Assembly: GCF_014190875.1 (NCBI RefSeq)
Contig: NZ_JACHVS010000001.1
Location: 124,001-188,000, forward strand
Source: Paeniglutamicibacter cryotolerans
GTDB lineage: Bacteria > Actinomycetota > Actinomycetes > Actinomycetales > Micrococcaceae
Direction of reading: 5' to 3'
DNA length: 64,000 nucleotides
Shown here: positions 9,570-19,415 of the stretch, piece by piece
Position numbering within the stretch: position 1 is the first letter of the stretch
Layout: every line of letters begins with the position of its first letter
Translations under genes and position numbers: made by a program
Notes under the pieces: generated by a model
Database searches by the model: none
Told to the model about the DNA's origin: nothing
Seen by the model: the letters and a program-made list of their open reading frames with translations, nothing else

Positions 9570-9776
9570 TTACTTCGCCTCCTCAACCTTTAAGAGGTGC
9601 GGAACCGTGTTGATCATGCCAACGGTCACAGCATCGGCGGTACGGAACACGGTGTGTCCGATGCGCTTCAGGCCGAGTGAACGCAGGGTATCGCGCTGGT
9701 TCTGCTTGCCACCAATGGTGGACTTGATCTGGGTGATTGCCAGCGTCGCGTCGCTAGGGATAATGTTCTTAGCCAC
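9570..9776 (-). CDS. rpmD: 50S ribosomal protein L30
   Basis: Small large-subunit protein of 68 residues. It has the typical [22 protein letters not shown] segment (residues 16-37) with KRIGHTVFR following. A slightly extended N-terminus ([12 protein letters not shown]) precedes the core. It lies 2 nt after rpsE and 2 nt before rplO in the spc operon. Confidence 0.97.
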   Translation of the reverse strand: MAKNIIPSDATLAITQIKSTIGGKQNQRDTLRSLGLKRIGHTVFRTADAVTVGMINTVPHLLKVEEAK

Positions 9777-9778
9777 TA

Positions 9779-10492
9779 TTACGCACCTGCCTTCTGGTTC
9801 TGGATGTTACGCAGCATCTGCTCCGAAACAACTTCATCCAACGGCAACCCACGGCGAGCGGCAACTGCTGCCGGCTCTTCCAGGGCCTTCAACGCGGCCA
9901 CGGTACCGTGGACGATGTTGATCTGGTTCGTGGAACCCATGGACTTGGAAAGAACGTCGTGGATGCCTGCGCATTCGAGCACGGCGCGAACCGGACCACC
10001 GGCGATGACGCCGGTACCCGGGGACGCCGGACGAAGCAGAACGACGCCTGCAGCGGCTTCACCCTGCACCATGTGCGGGATGGTGGTGCCGATGCGGGGA
10101 ACGCGGAAGAAGGACTTCTTTGCTTCTTCAACGCCCTTGGCGATGGCCGCGGGAACTTCCTTGGCCTTGCCGTAGCCGACGCCGACCATGCCGTTGCCGT
10201 CTCCAACCACAACAAGTGCGGTGAAGCTAAAGCGACGGCCGCCCTTGACGACCTTGGAAACGCGGTTGATCGCTACAACGCGCTCAAGGAACTTGTCCTT
10301 GTCTTCGTTGCGGCTGTCCTTCGAATCGCGGCCACGGCCACGACCCTCGCCACGTCCGCGGCTTTCGCCGCCACGTCCACGGCTTTCGCCGCGACGAGCG
10401 CCGGCGTTGTCCGCGGCGGGAGCAGCAGCAGTCTCGACTGCCTCGGTAGCTTCAGACACCTGAGTTTCCTTCTTGTTAGTAGCTTCGCTCAC
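9779..10492 (-). CDS. rpsE: 30S ribosomal protein S5 with long N-terminal extension
   Basis: Small-subunit protein important for decoding accuracy and mRNA unwinding. The conserved part starts near residue 66 ([20 protein letters not shown]) and includes [18 protein letters not shown] and [20 protein letters not shown]. Before it lies an unusual 65-residue extension: an acidic/Ala stretch, then a Gly-Arg-Ser repeat region ([15 protein letters not shown]). Starts at GTG, overlapping the end of rplR by 4 nt. At 237 residues it is much longer than E. coli S5 (about 167), but such tails are seen in other actinobacteria. Confidence 0.97.
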   Translation of the reverse strand: MSEATNKKETQVSEATEAVETAAAPAADNAGARRGESRGRGGESRGRGEGRGRGRDSKDSRNEDKDKFLERVVAINRVSKVVKGGRRFSFTALVVVGDGNGMVGVGYGKAKEVPAAIAKGVEEAKKSFFRVPRIGTTIPHMVQGEAAAGVVLLRPASPGTGVIAGGPVRAVLECAGIHDVLSKSMGSTNQINIVHGTVAALKALEEPAAVAARRGLPLDEVVSEQMLRNIQNQKAGA

Positions 10493-10860
10493 AGTGCCAG
10501 CCCACCTTCGCGTGCGCCGTCTGCAACAGCTGCCACGCGACCGTGGTACTTGTTGCCGCCGCGATCGAAGACCACTGCATCGATGCCAGCAGCCTTGGCA
10601 CGCTCGGCGACGAGCTCACCAACGCGCTTGGCCTTGGCGGTCTTGTCACCGTCGAGGGCGCGCAAGTCTGCTTCCAACGTGGACGCGGACGCCACGGTGA
10701 TGCCCTTGCTGTCATCGACGATCTGCACGAACATGTGACGTGCCGAACGGTTGACGACCAGGCGCGGACGCGCCTCGGTGCCTGTGATGCGCTTACGAAC
10801 ACGCAGGTGACGACGGCCGCGTGCGGCTGCCTTGCTCTTACCCTTGATTCCGAGAGCCAT
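10489..10860 (-). CDS. rplR: 50S ribosomal protein L18
   Basis: 5S-rRNA-binding protein of the central protuberance. The 123 residues show the basic N-terminus [23 protein letters not shown] (given here in part: [10 protein letters not shown]), the [20 protein letters not shown] core and the C-terminal [24 protein letters not shown] (in part). It lies 2 nt after rplF and overlaps rpsE by 4 nt. Confidence 0.98.
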   Translation of the reverse strand: MALGIKGKSKAAARGRRHLRVRKRITGTEARPRLVVNRSARHMFVQIVDDSKGITVASASTLEADLRALDGDKTAKAKRVGELVAERAKAAGIDAVVFDRGGNKYHGRVAAVADGAREGGLAL

Positions 10861-10862
10861 GG

Positions 10863-11399
10863 TTACTTACCGGCCTTTCCGACCTTGCGACGCAGGATTT
10901 CGCCTGCGTAGCGCACGCCCTTACCCTTGTACGGGTCCGGCCTGCGCAGCTTGCGGATGTTGGCGGAAACTTCGCCCACAGCCTGCTTGTCAATGCCGGA
11001 AACGGTGATCTTCGTGTTGCCCTCAACGGTAAACGTGATGCCTACCGGCGGCTCAACGATGACCGGGTGCGAGAAGCCCAGGGCGAACTCGAGGCTCTGG
11101 CCCTTCGCTACAACGCGGTAACCCGTACCGTGGATTTCCAGCTTCTTTTCGTAGCCAGCGGTAACACCGATGATCATGTTCTCGATCAGGGTGCGGGTCA
11201 GGCCGTGCAACGAACGGGAATCCCGCTCGTCGTTCGGGCGCGAGACCGTAATCGTGGCTTCGTCCAGTACAACGGAGATCGGGCTGGCCACTACGTGGTT
11301 CAGCTCGCCCTTTGCACCCTTGACGGAGACGGTATCTCCGTCGATCTTTACCTCAACGCCGGCAGGAACCGTGATGGGAAGACGTCCAATACGTGACAT
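10863..11399 (-). CDS. rplF: 50S ribosomal protein L6
   Basis: Large-subunit protein near the GTPase-associated centre. It has 178 residues in two related domains. Typical parts are [37 protein letters not shown] and the C-terminal signature [15 protein letters not shown]. It lies between rpsH and rplR in the spc operon. Confidence 0.99.
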   Translation of the reverse strand: MSRIGRLPITVPAGVEVKIDGDTVSVKGAKGELNHVVASPISVVLDEATITVSRPNDERDSRSLHGLTRTLIENMIIGVTAGYEKKLEIHGTGYRVVAKGQSLEFALGFSHPVIVEPPVGITFTVEGNTKITVSGIDKQAVGEVSANIRKLRRPDPYKGKGVRYAGEILRRKVGKAGK

Positions 11400-11419
11400 G
11401 GTTTCTAATCCCTTTCCGG

Positions 11420-11818
11420 TTACCAGACGTAGGCGAGGACTTCCCCACCTACACCCTTCTTGGCTGCCTGGCGGTCGGTAAGCAGACCGGAGGACGTGGA
11501 CAGGATAGCGATGCCGAGGCCCCCGAGGACATGCGGCAAGTTGGTGGACTTTGCGTATACACGCAGGCCCGGCTTCGAAATACGGCGAACGCCAGCGATT
11601 GAACGCTCGCGGCTCGGGCCGAACTTCAGGCTGATGGTCAGCGTCTTGCCAACCTCGGCTGCTTCCTCAACGAAGGAGCCGATGTAGCCCTGTTCCTTAA
11701 GGATCTGAGCAACGCGCACCTTCAGCTTCGACGACGGCATGGATACCGTGTCGTGGTAAGCCGAGTTGGCGTTGCGCAGACGAGTCAGCATATCTGCGAC
11801 AGGATCTGTCATTGTCAT
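11420..11818 (-). CDS. rpsH: 30S ribosomal protein S8
   Basis: Binds the central domain of 16S rRNA; in E. coli it is the translational repressor of the spc operon. The 132 residues include [33 protein letters not shown] and the C-terminal [11 protein letters not shown]. It follows rplE after only 62 nt: rpsN (S14), which sits between L5 and S8 in many bacteria, is missing, as described for the Micrococcus luteus spc operon. Confidence 0.99.
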   Translation of the reverse strand: MTMTDPVADMLTRLRNANSAYHDTVSMPSSKLKVRVAQILKEQGYIGSFVEEAAEVGKTLTISLKFGPSRERSIAGVRRISKPGLRVYAKSTNLPHVLGGLGIAILSTSSGLLTDRQAAKKGVGGEVLAYVW

Positions 11819-11880
11819 TTGGGCTTCTGCCCTTCCTCGTTACGGTTTCCGCGCAAGCACGGACCTGCAACGTAGTTAGT

Positions 11881-12450
11881 CTAGTTGTCGGTCTTGAACG
11901 GGAAGCCAAGCGCCTTAAGCAGCGCGCGACCTTCCGCATCAGTCTTGGCCGTGGTAACTACGGTGATATCCATGCCGCGAACGCGGTCGATGGAATCCTG
12001 GTCGATTTCGTGGAACATGGACTGTTCCGTCAGACCGAAGGTGTAGTTGCCGTTACCGTCGAACTGCTTGCCGCTCAGGCCGCGGAAGTCGCGGATACGG
12101 GGCAGTGCAAGGGTTACCAAGCGGTCGAGGAATTCCCACATGCGATCGCCGCGAAGCGTTGCGTGGGTACCAATCGGCATGCCTTCGCGCAGCTTGAACT
12201 GTGCGATCGACTTGCGTGCCTTGGTAACCAGCGGCTTCTGGCCGGTGATGGCGGTGAGGTCGCGGACTGCGCCGTCGATGAGCTTGGAATCCTTGGCGGC
12301 TTCGCCAACACCCATGTTCACGACGACCTTGACCAGGCCCGGGATCTGCATAACGTTTTCGTACTTGAATTCGTTCTGCATGGCCTCGCGGATTTCCGCG
12401 GCGTACTTGGCCTTGAGGCGGGGCTGGATATTCACAGCTGCTTCAGTCAT
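11881..12450 (-). CDS. rplE: 50S ribosomal protein L5
   Basis: 5S-rRNA-binding protein that contacts the P-site tRNA. It has 189 residues, with the segments [20 protein letters not shown] (about 34-53), [15 protein letters not shown] and [14 protein letters not shown], and a conserved [13 protein letters not shown] near the C-terminus. Its start overlaps the rplX stop by 1 nt (TAATG). Confidence 0.99.
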   Translation of the reverse strand: MTEAAVNIQPRLKAKYAAEIREAMQNEFKYENVMQIPGLVKVVVNMGVGEAAKDSKLIDGAVRDLTAITGQKPLVTKARKSIAQFKLREGMPIGTHATLRGDRMWEFLDRLVTLALPRIRDFRGLSGKQFDGNGNYTFGLTEQSMFHEIDQDSIDRVRGMDITVVTTAKTDAEGRALLKALGFPFKTDN

Positions 12451-12794
12451 TACAGTGCCTTTCCGGAAGCCTTGGCGTAACGAACACGCACAGTCTTCTT
12501 CACGCCGTTCTTTTCCACAGATTCCTCGCGGAAACCGACGCGGGTCGGCTTCTTGGTTTCCGGGTCAACGATGGCGACGTTCGACGCGTGGATCGGGGCT
12601 TCAACAACCTCGATGCCGCCGGTCTGCGTGCCACGCTCGGTCTGGCCTGCCTTGGTGTGCTTGGTGACGCGATTAACGCCCTCAACCAACACGCGGTTGG
12701 TCTCGGTGACGACCTTCAGGACCTTGCCCTGCTTGCCGTTGTCCGAGCCAGCGATGACCTGAACCAGGTCACCCTTTTTGATTTTTGCACCCAT
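12450..12794 (-). CDS. rplX: 50S ribosomal protein L24
   Basis: Assembly-initiator protein of the large subunit with a KOW motif near the N-terminus: [21 protein letters not shown]. It has 114 residues; [12 protein letters not shown] and the P-N-x-like segment [13 protein letters not shown] follow. It lies between rplN (2 nt) and rplE (1-nt overlap). Confidence 0.98.
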   Translation of the reverse strand: MGAKIKKGDLVQVIAGSDNGKQGKVLKVVTETNRVLVEGVNRVTKHTKAGQTERGTQTGGIEVVEAPIHASNVAIVDPETKKPTRVGFREESVEKNGVKKTVRVRYAKASGKAL

Positions 12795-12796
12795 GG

Positions 12797-13165
12797 TTAC
12801 AGCACCTCCGGAGCCAGGGAAACGATCTTCATGAACTTCTTATCGCGAAGCTCACGCCCAACCGGTCCGAAAATACGGGTTCCGCGGGGTTCGCCGTCAG
12901 CCTTGAGGATTACGGCGGCGTTCTCATCGAACTTGATGTAGGAACCGTCGACGCGGCGACGTTCCTTCTTGGTGCGAACGATGACAGCCTTGACGACGTC
13001 ACCCTTCTTTACGTTTCCGCCCGGGATTGCATCCTTGACGGTAGCGACGATAACGTCGCCGATGCCTGCGTAGCGACGGCCTGAGCCCCCGAGAACACGA
13101 ATGGTAAGGATTTCCTTAGCACCGGTGTTATCGGCAACCTTCAGTCGCGATTCCTGCTGAATCAC
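12797..13165 (-). CDS. rplN: 50S ribosomal protein L14
   Basis: Highly conserved interface protein that contacts 16S rRNA. The 122 residues start [18 protein letters not shown] and include [35 protein letters not shown] (in part) and ARNAAV-like ENAAVIL, then [13 protein letters not shown]. It heads the spc operon; a strong terminator after rpsQ and a candidate promoter lie upstream. Confidence 0.99.
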   Translation of the reverse strand: MIQQESRLKVADNTGAKEILTIRVLGGSGRRYAGIGDVIVATVKDAIPGGNVKKGDVVKAVIVRTKKERRRVDGSYIKFDENAAVILKADGEPRGTRIFGPVGRELRDKKFMKIVSLAPEVL

Positions 13166-13388
13166 TTTTTACTCCTGTCGTCTCGCCGGTTCTCCCAGGG
13201 AGCCTAGCGGAACAGATATGGTCCATCTCCGGCTGTCGCTTACCCCCATCTCCAAACAGTGGCGAACAAGTTCGCTGCTGCTGGGGAGACAGGGCCGAGG
13301 CGATGCGCCGCAGAGCCGTGCCGCACCCTAGAATCCGGCGGCAAGCCGGCTTCTGGGCACTAGTAGTCTCGAATCGAGAGGTGGATAG

Positions 13389-13418
13389 TCTCTACATACA
13401 AGACGCACAGGATTTCAA
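13389..13418 (-). promoter_or_regulatory. Candidate promoter of the spc operon
   Basis: Minus strand: TTGAAA (13418-13413), 18-nt spacer, TAGAGA (13394-13389), located just after the rpsQ terminator and 220 nt before rplN. The -35 element is good and the -10 is weak. The remaining 13166-13388 is a non-coding leader with no feature I can name. Confidence 0.4.
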
Positions 13419-13432
13419 TCTTACGTTAAAAA

Positions 13433-13481
13433 GAGCGAGACCCGAAATCCTGTGATAAACACGGGATTTCGGGCCTCGCTC
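13433..13481 (-). terminator. Strong intrinsic terminator of the S10 operon (after rpsQ)
   Basis: Stem GAGCGAG-CCCGAAATCC with its complement GGATTTCGGG-CTCGCTC, with one internal mismatch, followed on the minus strand by TTTTTAACG. It lies 53 nt after the rpsQ stop and divides the S10 and spc operons. Confidence 0.92.
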
Positions 13482-13533
13482 AGGTGGTCCGCACTAGGCG
13501 GTCCGAACGTTCCGAGTGGGAACGACGATCAGG

Positions 13534-13821
13534 CTACTTAGCCTTTTCGACGATCTCCACGAGACGCCAGCGCTTGTCAGCGGACAGCGGACGGGTCTCA
13601 ACGATGACAACGAGGTCGCCGATGCCGGCGCTGTTCTCTTCGTCGTGAGCCTTCACGTTCTTGTTGCGACGCAACACCTTGCCGTAAAGGGCGTGCTTAA
13701 CACGGTCCTCGACGTCAACGACGATGGTCTTCTGCATCTTGTCGGAAACCACGTACCCGCGGAGGGTCTTGCGGTCGCCGCGCTCTGCTGCTGCAGCCAC
13801 TGCGTTCTCCTTCTCGCTCAT
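13534..13821 (-). CDS. rpsQ: 30S ribosomal protein S17
   Basis: OB-fold primary binder of 16S rRNA. The 95 residues include the family core [20 protein letters not shown] (residues 19-38), [19 protein letters not shown] and [18 protein letters not shown] (in part). A roughly 15-residue Ala-rich lead precedes the core. Last gene of the S10 operon; start overlaps the rpmC stop by 1 nt. Confidence 0.98.
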   Translation of the reverse strand: MSEKENAVAAAAERGDRKTLRGYVVSDKMQKTIVVDVEDRVKHALYGKVLRRNKNVKAHDEENSAGIGDLVVIVETRPLSADKRWRLVEIVEKAK

Positions 13822-14129
13822 TACTTGGCTTCCTCAGTCGCTTCGGCTTCGGTCGCCTTCTTGGAAGACTTCTTAGCCTTCTTGGCTTCCTCAACCGGAA
13901 CGACGACTTCCTGACGAATGCCCAGTTCGCGTTCGCGCAGCACCGTGTAGATGCGGGCGATGTCGCGCTTGACAGTCTTCAGACGGCCGTGCGATTCGAG
14001 CTGACCGGTGGCCGACTGGAAACGGAGGTTGAACAGCTCCTCCTTGGCCTTCTTCAGTTCCTCAACCAGACGGGCGTTATCAAAGCCGTCCAGCTGCTCG
14101 GTTACGAGATCCTTGGATCCGATTGCCAT
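13821..14129 (-). CDS. rpmC: 50S ribosomal protein L29
   Basis: Helical hairpin protein near the peptide exit tunnel where SRP and trigger factor dock. The core (about residues 14-72) has [24 protein letters not shown] (in part) and [20 protein letters not shown]-terminal Lys/Glu/Ala tail of about 30 residues ([17 protein letters not shown]) brings it to 102 residues, longer than E. coli L29 (63). It lies 2 nt after rplP. Confidence 0.97.
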   Translation of the reverse strand: MAIGSKDLVTEQLDGFDNARLVEELKKAKEELFNLRFQSATGQLESHGRLKTVKRDIARIYTVLRERELGIRQEVVVPVEEAKKAKKSSKKATEAEATEEAK

Positions 14130-14131
14130 TC

Positions 14132-14548
14132 CTATTCACCACCCTCACGACGCACGATGCGTGCCTTAAGCGGCAGCTTATGGATTGCCAGGCGCAGTGC
14201 CTCGCGAGCTACCTCTTCACTTACACCGGAGAGCTCGAAGAGAACTCGTCCCGGCTTGACGTTTGCGATCCACCACTCAGGCGAACCCTTACCGGAACCC
14301 ATACGGGTTTCGGCAGGCTTCTTCGTCAACGGACGGTCCGGGTAGATGTTGATCCAGACCTTTCCGCCGCGCTTGATGTGACGGGTCATGGCGATACGAG
14401 CGGCCTCAATCTGGCGGTTCGTGACGTATGCAGGCGTTAGAGCCTGGATGCCGTACTCACCGAAGGCTACCGTCGTTCCGCCAGTTGCTGCGCCACTCCG
14501 ACCGGGGTGGTGCTGCTTGCGGTACTTAACTCGGCGTGGGATAAGCAT
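14132..14548 (-). CDS. rplP: 50S ribosomal protein L16
   Basis: Large-subunit protein near the A-site tRNA and 5S rRNA. It has 138 residues starting [17 protein letters not shown], with [22 protein letters not shown] (in part), [13 protein letters not shown] and the [17 protein letters not shown] signature. It begins immediately after the rpsC stop with no gap. Confidence 0.99.
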   Translation of the reverse strand: MLIPRRVKYRKQHHPGRSGAATGGTTVAFGEYGIQALTPAYVTNRQIEAARIAMTRHIKRGGKVWINIYPDRPLTKKPAETRMGSGKGSPEWWIANVKPGRVLFELSGVSEEVAREALRLAIHKLPLKARIVRREGGE

Positions 14549-15382
14549 TTAAGCCTGTCCTCCTTCTACAGCCGCCGCCGGTGCCTCTACAGCTGCTGCT
14601 GCTTCAGCTGCCGGAGCAGCGGTGTTGCGGTCGTTACGACGACGGCGTTCGCCACCGGCGGCCGGACGAGCGCCGCCCGGACGATCGCCACGTTCGCCGC
14701 GGCCACGAGCCGGAGCTGCTGCAGCCTGAGCTGCCAGTTCCTTCGAGGTCACGTCGCCCTTGTAGATCCAAACCTTCACGCCGATGCGGCCGAAGGTGGT
14801 CTTGGCTTCGAACTTGCCGTAGTCGATGTTCGCACGCAGGGTGTGCAGCGGCACACGGCCTTCGCGGTAGAACTCCTTGCGGGACATTTCGGCCCCACCC
14901 AGGCGACCCGAGCACTGGACACGGATGCCCTTGGCTCCGGCGCGCATGGCCGACTGCATTGCCTTCTTCATCGCACGGCGGAAAGCCACGCGGGAAGTCA
15001 GCTGCTCGGCGATGCCCTGAGCAACAAGCTGAGCTTCGATCTCGGGGTTCTTGACCTCGAGGATGTTCAGCTGAACCTGCTTTGCGGTGAGCTTTTCCAG
15101 CTCGCCACGGATGCGATCGGCTTCGGCGCCGCGGCGGCCGATAACGATGCCCGGGCGTGCGGTGTGGATATCCACACGCACACGGTCACGAGTACGCTCG
15201 ATCTCAACGCGGGCGATGCCTGCGCGCTCCATGCCAGTGGTCATGAGCTCGCGGATCTTTACGTCCTCACGAACGAAGTCCTTGTAGCGCTGACCTGGCT
15301 TGTTGCTGTCTGCGAACCAGTGCGAAACGTGGTCGGTAGTGATACCGAGTCGGAACCCATGCGGGTTGACTTTCTGTCCCAT
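14549..15382 (-). CDS. rpsC: 30S ribosomal protein S3 with long C-terminal tail
   Basis: Head protein at the mRNA entry channel with helicase-related function. It has the N-terminal [13 protein letters not shown], a KH domain ([15 protein letters not shown]) and the C-terminal domain up to [10 protein letters not shown]. Beyond residue 215 lies a roughly 60-residue tail, rich in Gly/Arg ([16 protein letters not shown]) and then Ala/Glu, giving 277 residues versus 233 in E. coli. The tail is probably disordered. Confidence 0.98.
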   Translation of the reverse strand: MGQKVNPHGFRLGITTDHVSHWFADSNKPGQRYKDFVREDVKIRELMTTGMERAGIARVEIERTRDRVRVDIHTARPGIVIGRRGAEADRIRGELEKLTAKQVQLNILEVKNPEIEAQLVAQGIAEQLTSRVAFRRAMKKAMQSAMRAGAKGIRVQCSGRLGGAEMSRKEFYREGRVPLHTLRANIDYGKFEAKTTFGRIGVKVWIYKGDVTSKELAAQAAAAPARGRGERGDRPGGARPAAGGERRRRNDRNTAAPAAEAAAAVEAPAAAVEGGQA

Positions 15383-15748
15383 TTACTTTTCCCCACCCTT
15401 CTCCGGGCTCGCAACGACCACAGTGATGTGGCTGGTGCGCTTCTTGATCTGGTATGCACGACCCTGAGCACGCGGCTGGAACCGCTTCATGGTCGGGCCC
15501 TCGTCAACAAACGCTTCGCTGATGAACAGCTCGTCTTCGTTGAACGCGACTCCGTCGCGATCTGCGGCGGCACGGGCATTTGCCACGGCCGACGCTACAA
15601 CCTTGAATACCGGTTCCGATGCCTGCTGAGGAGCAAACTTCAGAATCGCCAATGCCTCATTCGCTTGCTTGCCACGAACAAGGTTGACGACGCGCCGGGC
15701 CTTCATAGGCGTTACGCGGATATGGCGCGCAATTGCCTTGGCTTCCAT
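15383..15748 (-). CDS. rplV: 50S ribosomal protein L22
   Basis: Tunnel-wall protein whose beta-hairpin lines the constriction of the peptide exit. I chose ATG at 15748 ([14 protein letters not shown]) because GAAGGA lies 7 nt before it; the open frame reaches further upstream to 15787. It has 121 residues, with [13 protein letters not shown], and the hairpin [21 protein letters not shown] (in part). It lies between rpsS and rpsC. Confidence 0.97.
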   Translation of the reverse strand: MEAKAIARHIRVTPMKARRVVNLVRGKQANEALAILKFAPQQASEPVFKVVASAVANARAAADRDGVAFNEDELFISEAFVDEGPTMKRFQPRAQGRAYQIKKRTSHITVVVASPEKGGEK

Positions 15749-15804
15749 TGCTTTCCTTCTCTCGTCTATCGAAGAAGTGCTAAGCACTCGCTAACCCCAG
15801 GGGG

Positions 15805-16086
15805 TTAGCGGCGCTTGCCCTTCTTGTCGTCCTTCACGTGGCTGCGGAACGTCCGCGTCAAAGCGAATTCGCCGAGCTTGTGCCCGACCATCGACTCGGT
15901 GACAAACACAGGGATGTGCTTGCGTCCGTCGTGCACGGCGATCGTGTGCCCCAGCATGTCGGGGATGATCATCGAACGGCGGGACCACGTCTTGATGACG
16001 TTTTTGGTGCCCTTTTCGTTTTCAGCTTCGACCTTGAGGAAGAGGTGCTGATCGACGAAGGGGCCTTTCTTCAGGCTGCGTGGCAT
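15805..16086 (-). CDS. rpsS: 30S ribosomal protein S19
   Basis: Head protein that forms a heterodimer with S13 and contacts the A-site tRNA. The 93 residues read [15 protein letters not shown], with the [22 protein letters not shown] core and the [16 protein letters not shown] signature (each in part). It sits 12 nt after rplB in the S10 operon. Confidence 0.99.
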   Translation of the reverse strand: MPRSLKKGPFVDQHLFLKVEAENEKGTKNVIKTWSRRSMIIPDMLGHTIAVHDGRKHIPVFVTESMVGHKLGEFALTRTFRSHVKDDKKGKRR

Positions 16087-16098
16087 GTTTCCAGGCTC

Positions 16099-16938
16099 CT
16101 ATCGCTTGTTCTTGCCGGTACGACGGCGACGCACAATGAGCTTGTCGCTTTCCTTGTTCGGACGACGGGTGCGTCCTTCACGCTTACCGTTCGGGTTGAC
16201 GGGGTGACGTCCACCGGACGTCTTACCCTCGCCACCACCGTGCGGGTGATCTACCGGGTTCATGGCAACGCCACGGACGGTCGGGCGGACGCCCTTCCAG
16301 CGCATGCGCCCTGCCTTGCCCCAGTTGATGTTCGACTGCTCGGCGTTGCCAACCTCGCCGATGGTTGCGCGGCAGCGCACATCAACGTTGCGGATTTCGC
16401 CCGACGGCAGACGCAGCTGAGCGAAGCGGCCCTCACGGGCAACCAGCTGGATCGATGCACCGGCGGAGCGGCCCATCTTGGCGCCGCCACCCGGACGCAG
16501 CTCCACGGCGTGGATAACGGTACCCACCGGGATGTTGCGCAGCGGCAGGTTGTTGCCCGGCTTGATGTCGGCGCCTGCGCCGGCTTCAATCGAGTCGCCC
16601 TGCTTCAGCTTGTTCGGGGCAATGATGTAACGCTTGGTTCCATCAATGTAGTGCAGCAGCGCAATGCGAGCCGTGCGGTTCGGGTCATACTCGATGTGAG
16701 CGACCTTTGCCGGCACGCCGTCCTTGTCGTGACGACGGAAGTCGATCAGACGGTACTGGCGCTTGTGTCCGCCACCCTTGTGACGGGTGGTGATCTTACC
16801 GGTGTTGTTACGGCCGCCAGTCTTGTGGAGCGGGCGGAGCAACGACTTTTCCGGGGTGGACCGGGTGATTTCTGCGAAGTCAGCTACGCTCGAGCCGCGA
16901 AGGCCCGGGGTAGTCGGCTTGTATTTACGGATTCCCAT
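16099..16938 (-). CDS. rplB: 50S ribosomal protein L2
   Basis: Essential for subunit association and peptidyl transfer. It has 279 residues. Conserved landmarks include [11 protein letters not shown] near the N-terminus, [19 protein letters not shown], the [16 protein letters not shown] region, and the C-terminal [21 protein letters not shown] with the functionally important His residue. It follows rplW after 30 nt. Confidence 0.99.
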   Translation of the reverse strand: MGIRKYKPTTPGLRGSSVADFAEITRSTPEKSLLRPLHKTGGRNNTGKITTRHKGGGHKRQYRLIDFRRHDKDGVPAKVAHIEYDPNRTARIALLHYIDGTKRYIIAPNKLKQGDSIEAGAGADIKPGNNLPLRNIPVGTVIHAVELRPGGGAKMGRSAGASIQLVAREGRFAQLRLPSGEIRNVDVRCRATIGEVGNAEQSNINWGKAGRMRWKGVRPTVRGVAMNPVDHPHGGGEGKTSGGRHPVNPNGKREGRTRRPNKESDKLIVRRRRTGKNKR

Positions 16939-16968
16939 AGTATATTTCCTCGTTAAAGTGGTCTCCGC

Positions 16969-17271
16969 TTAAGAAAGCGGACCGCCGAAGATGTCGATCG
17001 TGCCTTCTTTAAGGGAAACGATCGCGCGCTTGGTAGCTTTGCGTGCACCCCATCCGAATTTGGTGCGCTTGCGCTTGCCAACACGATTAAGGGTGTTGAC
17101 GGAATCAACCTTGACGTTGAAGATGCTCTCCACTGCCAGCTTGATTTCCGTCTTGTTCGAGCGCGGGTCGACCAGGAAGGTGTATTTGCCTTCGTCGATC
17201 AGACCGTAGCTCTTTTCCGAGACGACGGGTGCGATGACCACATCGTGCGGAGCCTTGGAGAAGGTGCTCAC
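16969..17271 (-). CDS. rplW: 50S ribosomal protein L23
   Basis: Exit-tunnel protein that docks trigger factor and SRP. It has 100 residues, with the N-terminal [23 protein letters not shown] (in part), a [12 protein letters not shown] strand and the basic [15 protein letters not shown] loop. It overlaps the end of rplD by 4 nt. Confidence 0.98.
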   Translation of the reverse strand: MSTFSKAPHDVVIAPVVSEKSYGLIDEGKYTFLVDPRSNKTEIKLAVESIFNVKVDSVNTLNRVGKRKRTKFGWGARKATKRAIVSLKEGTIDIFGGPLS

Positions 17272-17873
17272 TTGGCTTCCTCCTTCTGGACCATGGCATC
17301 GAATGCTGCCTTGGTGAAGATGATGTCATCGGAAACCAGCACATCGTAGGTGTTGAGCTGGTCTACGTAGAGCACGTGCACCTCAACGATGTTGCGCACC
17401 GAAAGTGCTGCTACGTCGTTGTTGCGCTCGATGACTACGAGCAGGTTCTTGCGCTCGGACAGAGCGCGAAGGTTCGCCAGTGCTTCCTTGGTGGACGGCG
17501 TAGTGCCGGCGACCAGGGCTTCGATGACGTGAACGCGGTTGTTGCGAGCGCGGTCAGACAGGGCGCCGCGCAGTGCAGCAGCCTTCATCTTCTTGGGGGT
17601 GCGCTGGCTGTAGTCACGCGGGGTCGGGCCGTGTACGACGCCACCACCGGTCATGTGAGGAGCACGGATGGAACCCTGACGGGCGCGGCCGGTGCCCTTC
17701 TGAGCGTGCGGCTTGCGACCTGCGCCGGAAACCTCGGCGCGGGTCTTGGTCTTGTGCGTACCCTGACGAGCAGCAGCCAACTGGGCCACAACGACCTGGT
17801 GCAGCAGCGGAACGTTCGTCTGGACATCAAAGATCCCGGAGGGGAGTTCGACGTTGAGTGCCTTGATAGACAT
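17268..17873 (-). CDS. rplD: 50S ribosomal protein L4
   Basis: Large-subunit protein whose extended loop reaches the exit-tunnel constriction; in E. coli it autoregulates the S10 operon. The 201 residues include [20 protein letters not shown] (residues 36-55) and [20 protein letters not shown], the tunnel loop. The C-terminal half is the globular domain. It lies 4 nt after rplC. Confidence 0.98.
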   Translation of the reverse strand: MSIKALNVELPSGIFDVQTNVPLLHQVVVAQLAAARQGTHKTKTRAEVSGAGRKPHAQKGTGRARQGSIRAPHMTGGGVVHGPTPRDYSQRTPKKMKAAALRGALSDRARNNRVHVIEALVAGTTPSTKEALANLRALSERKNLLVVIERNNDVAALSVRNIVEVHVLYVDQLNTYDVLVSDDIIFTKAAFDAMVQKEEAK

Positions 17874-17877
17874 GTAC

Positions 17878-18528
17878 TTATGCTCCCTTCACGGCAGAGC
17901 GGACGAGGACGACCTTGCCACGGGGGCCGGGAACGGCACCCTTGATCAGCAGGAGGTTCTTCTCGGCATCGACACCGTGAACCGTGAGGTTCATGGTCGT
18001 GACGCGCTCGGCACCCATGCGGCCGGCCATTTTCTGGCCCTTGAAGACGCGTCCCGGGGTGGATGCTCCACCAATGGAACCCGGCTTACGGTGGTTCTTG
18101 TGAGCACCGTGCGATGCCGGAGCGCCGTGGAAGCCGTGACGCTTCATGACACCGGCAAAGCCCTTGCCCTTGGAGGTTCCAACGACGTCGACCTTCTGGC
18201 CGGCGGCGAAGAGCTCGACGGACAGTTCCTGGCCCAGGGCGTAGGAAGCGGCGTCGGCGGTGCGCAGTTCAACGACGTGGCGGCGCGGGGTAACCCCGGC
18301 TGCTTCGAAGTGACCTGCGAGCGGCTTGGTGACCTTGCGCGGGTCGATCTGGCCGTAGCCGATCTGAACCGCTACGTAGCCATCGCGCTCGGCGTTGCGA
18401 AGCTGGGTGACAACGTTGCTGTCGGCCTGCACAACGGTTACCGGAATGAGGTTGTTGTTCTCATCCCATACCTGGGTCATGCCGAGCTTCGTGCCCAGCA
18501 GGCCCTTTACATTACGGGTTGCGGTCAT
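17878..18528 (-). CDS. rplC: 50S ribosomal protein L3
   Basis: Assembly initiator reaching toward the peptidyl transferase centre. It has 216 residues, with [20 protein letters not shown] (residues 8-27), the [16 protein letters not shown] signature with its methylatable Gln region (here [16 protein letters not shown]) and a C-terminal [10 protein letters not shown]. Second gene of the S10 operon, 19 nt after rpsJ. Confidence 0.99.
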   Translation of the reverse strand: MTATRNVKGLLGTKLGMTQVWDENNNLIPVTVVQADSNVVTQLRNAERDGYVAVQIGYGQIDPRKVTKPLAGHFEAAGVTPRRHVVELRTADAASYALGQELSVELFAAGQKVDVVGTSKGKGFAGVMKRHGFHGAPASHGAHKNHRKPGSIGGASTPGRVFKGQKMAGRMGAERVTTMNLTVHGVDAEKNLLLIKGAVPGPRGKVVLVRSAVKGA

Positions 18529-18547
18529 AGTTTTCTCGCCACCTCCC

Positions 18548-18856
18548 CTAGAGCTTGATTTCGATGTTGACGTCCGCCGGCAGGTCGAGACGCATCAGCG
18601 AATCTACGGCCTTCGGGGTCGGATCGATGATGTCGATCAGACGCTTGTGCGTGCGCATTTCAAAGTGCTCACGGCTGTCCTTGTACTTGTGCGGCGAACG
18701 GATAACGCAGTACACGTTCTTCTCCGTCGGCAGCGGCACAGGGCCAACTACGGTTGCGCCTGCGCGCGTGACCGTCTCAACGATCTTCCGGGCAGAAACG
18801 TCAATGACCTCGTGGTCATACGACTTCAGCCGGATGCGGATTTTTTGTCCCGCCAT
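18548..18856 (-). CDS. rpsJ: 30S ribosomal protein S10
   Basis: Head protein and, as NusE, partner of NusB and NusG in antitermination and transcription-translation coupling. I chose ATG at 18856 ([17 protein letters not shown]); the frame stays open to 18928, but that extension is not part of the family. The 102 residues include [20 protein letters not shown] and [13 protein letters not shown]. First gene of the S10 operon. Confidence 0.98.
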
Positions 18857-19415
18857 GGCGTCATGCCTCTTTCTGATAGCACTCTCTGTCAAATTACTGT
18901 GCCCTACGGGTCCTTGACGGACCGGCACGCCTCATATCGGACTGAATCCGGATGAAATCCGGGTTCCTCACCCCGCCGAGGCCGACCCCCGCGCTCGGGC
19001 GTGTCGCGTTTTTAGCGCTTCACGAACCGTAGAAATTCGAGGGGGTGTCGTCTTTCGCTTTTCCACTTCGGCCGTACCGCTCCCTGGCCCCGGGCATTAT
19101 CCCGGGCGAGACGCGATCCCTGTTGAATAACCCACTGTCCCGGTATCGGAGAACCGATCGGCAGACAGAGAGCACGGAAAAGCTATCGAACAACTTGTCC
19201 AGTGTGGCAGGTATTGCAGCCAAACGCCAAATCGACGTCTCCATCAGCTCACGTCCTCCGCTGGGCCAGCGGCGCTGATGAAGGGAGTACCGGGCCGAAA
19301 ATCCCGCATTTTCAAGCCGGAAACTCCGCCAATGCCCATCACTGAGCGGCGATCGATATTCTGTCTAACCGTAGGTGAGGTGGCAAAAGTCACCGTCTGT
19401 CTTTGTGACCGCTGG
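18857..19415. other. Leader and promoter region of the S10 operon
   Basis: About 560 nt without a gene, between the 1277-residue membrane protein and rpsJ. It must carry the S10 promoter: TTGGCG, 18 nt, CACACT can be read on the minus strand around 19203-19232, but the match is weak. A small hairpin, CCCGGG-CATTAT-CCCGGG, lies at 19089-19106 in what would be the leader. I see no T-run terminator after the membrane protein gene. Confidence 0.4.
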
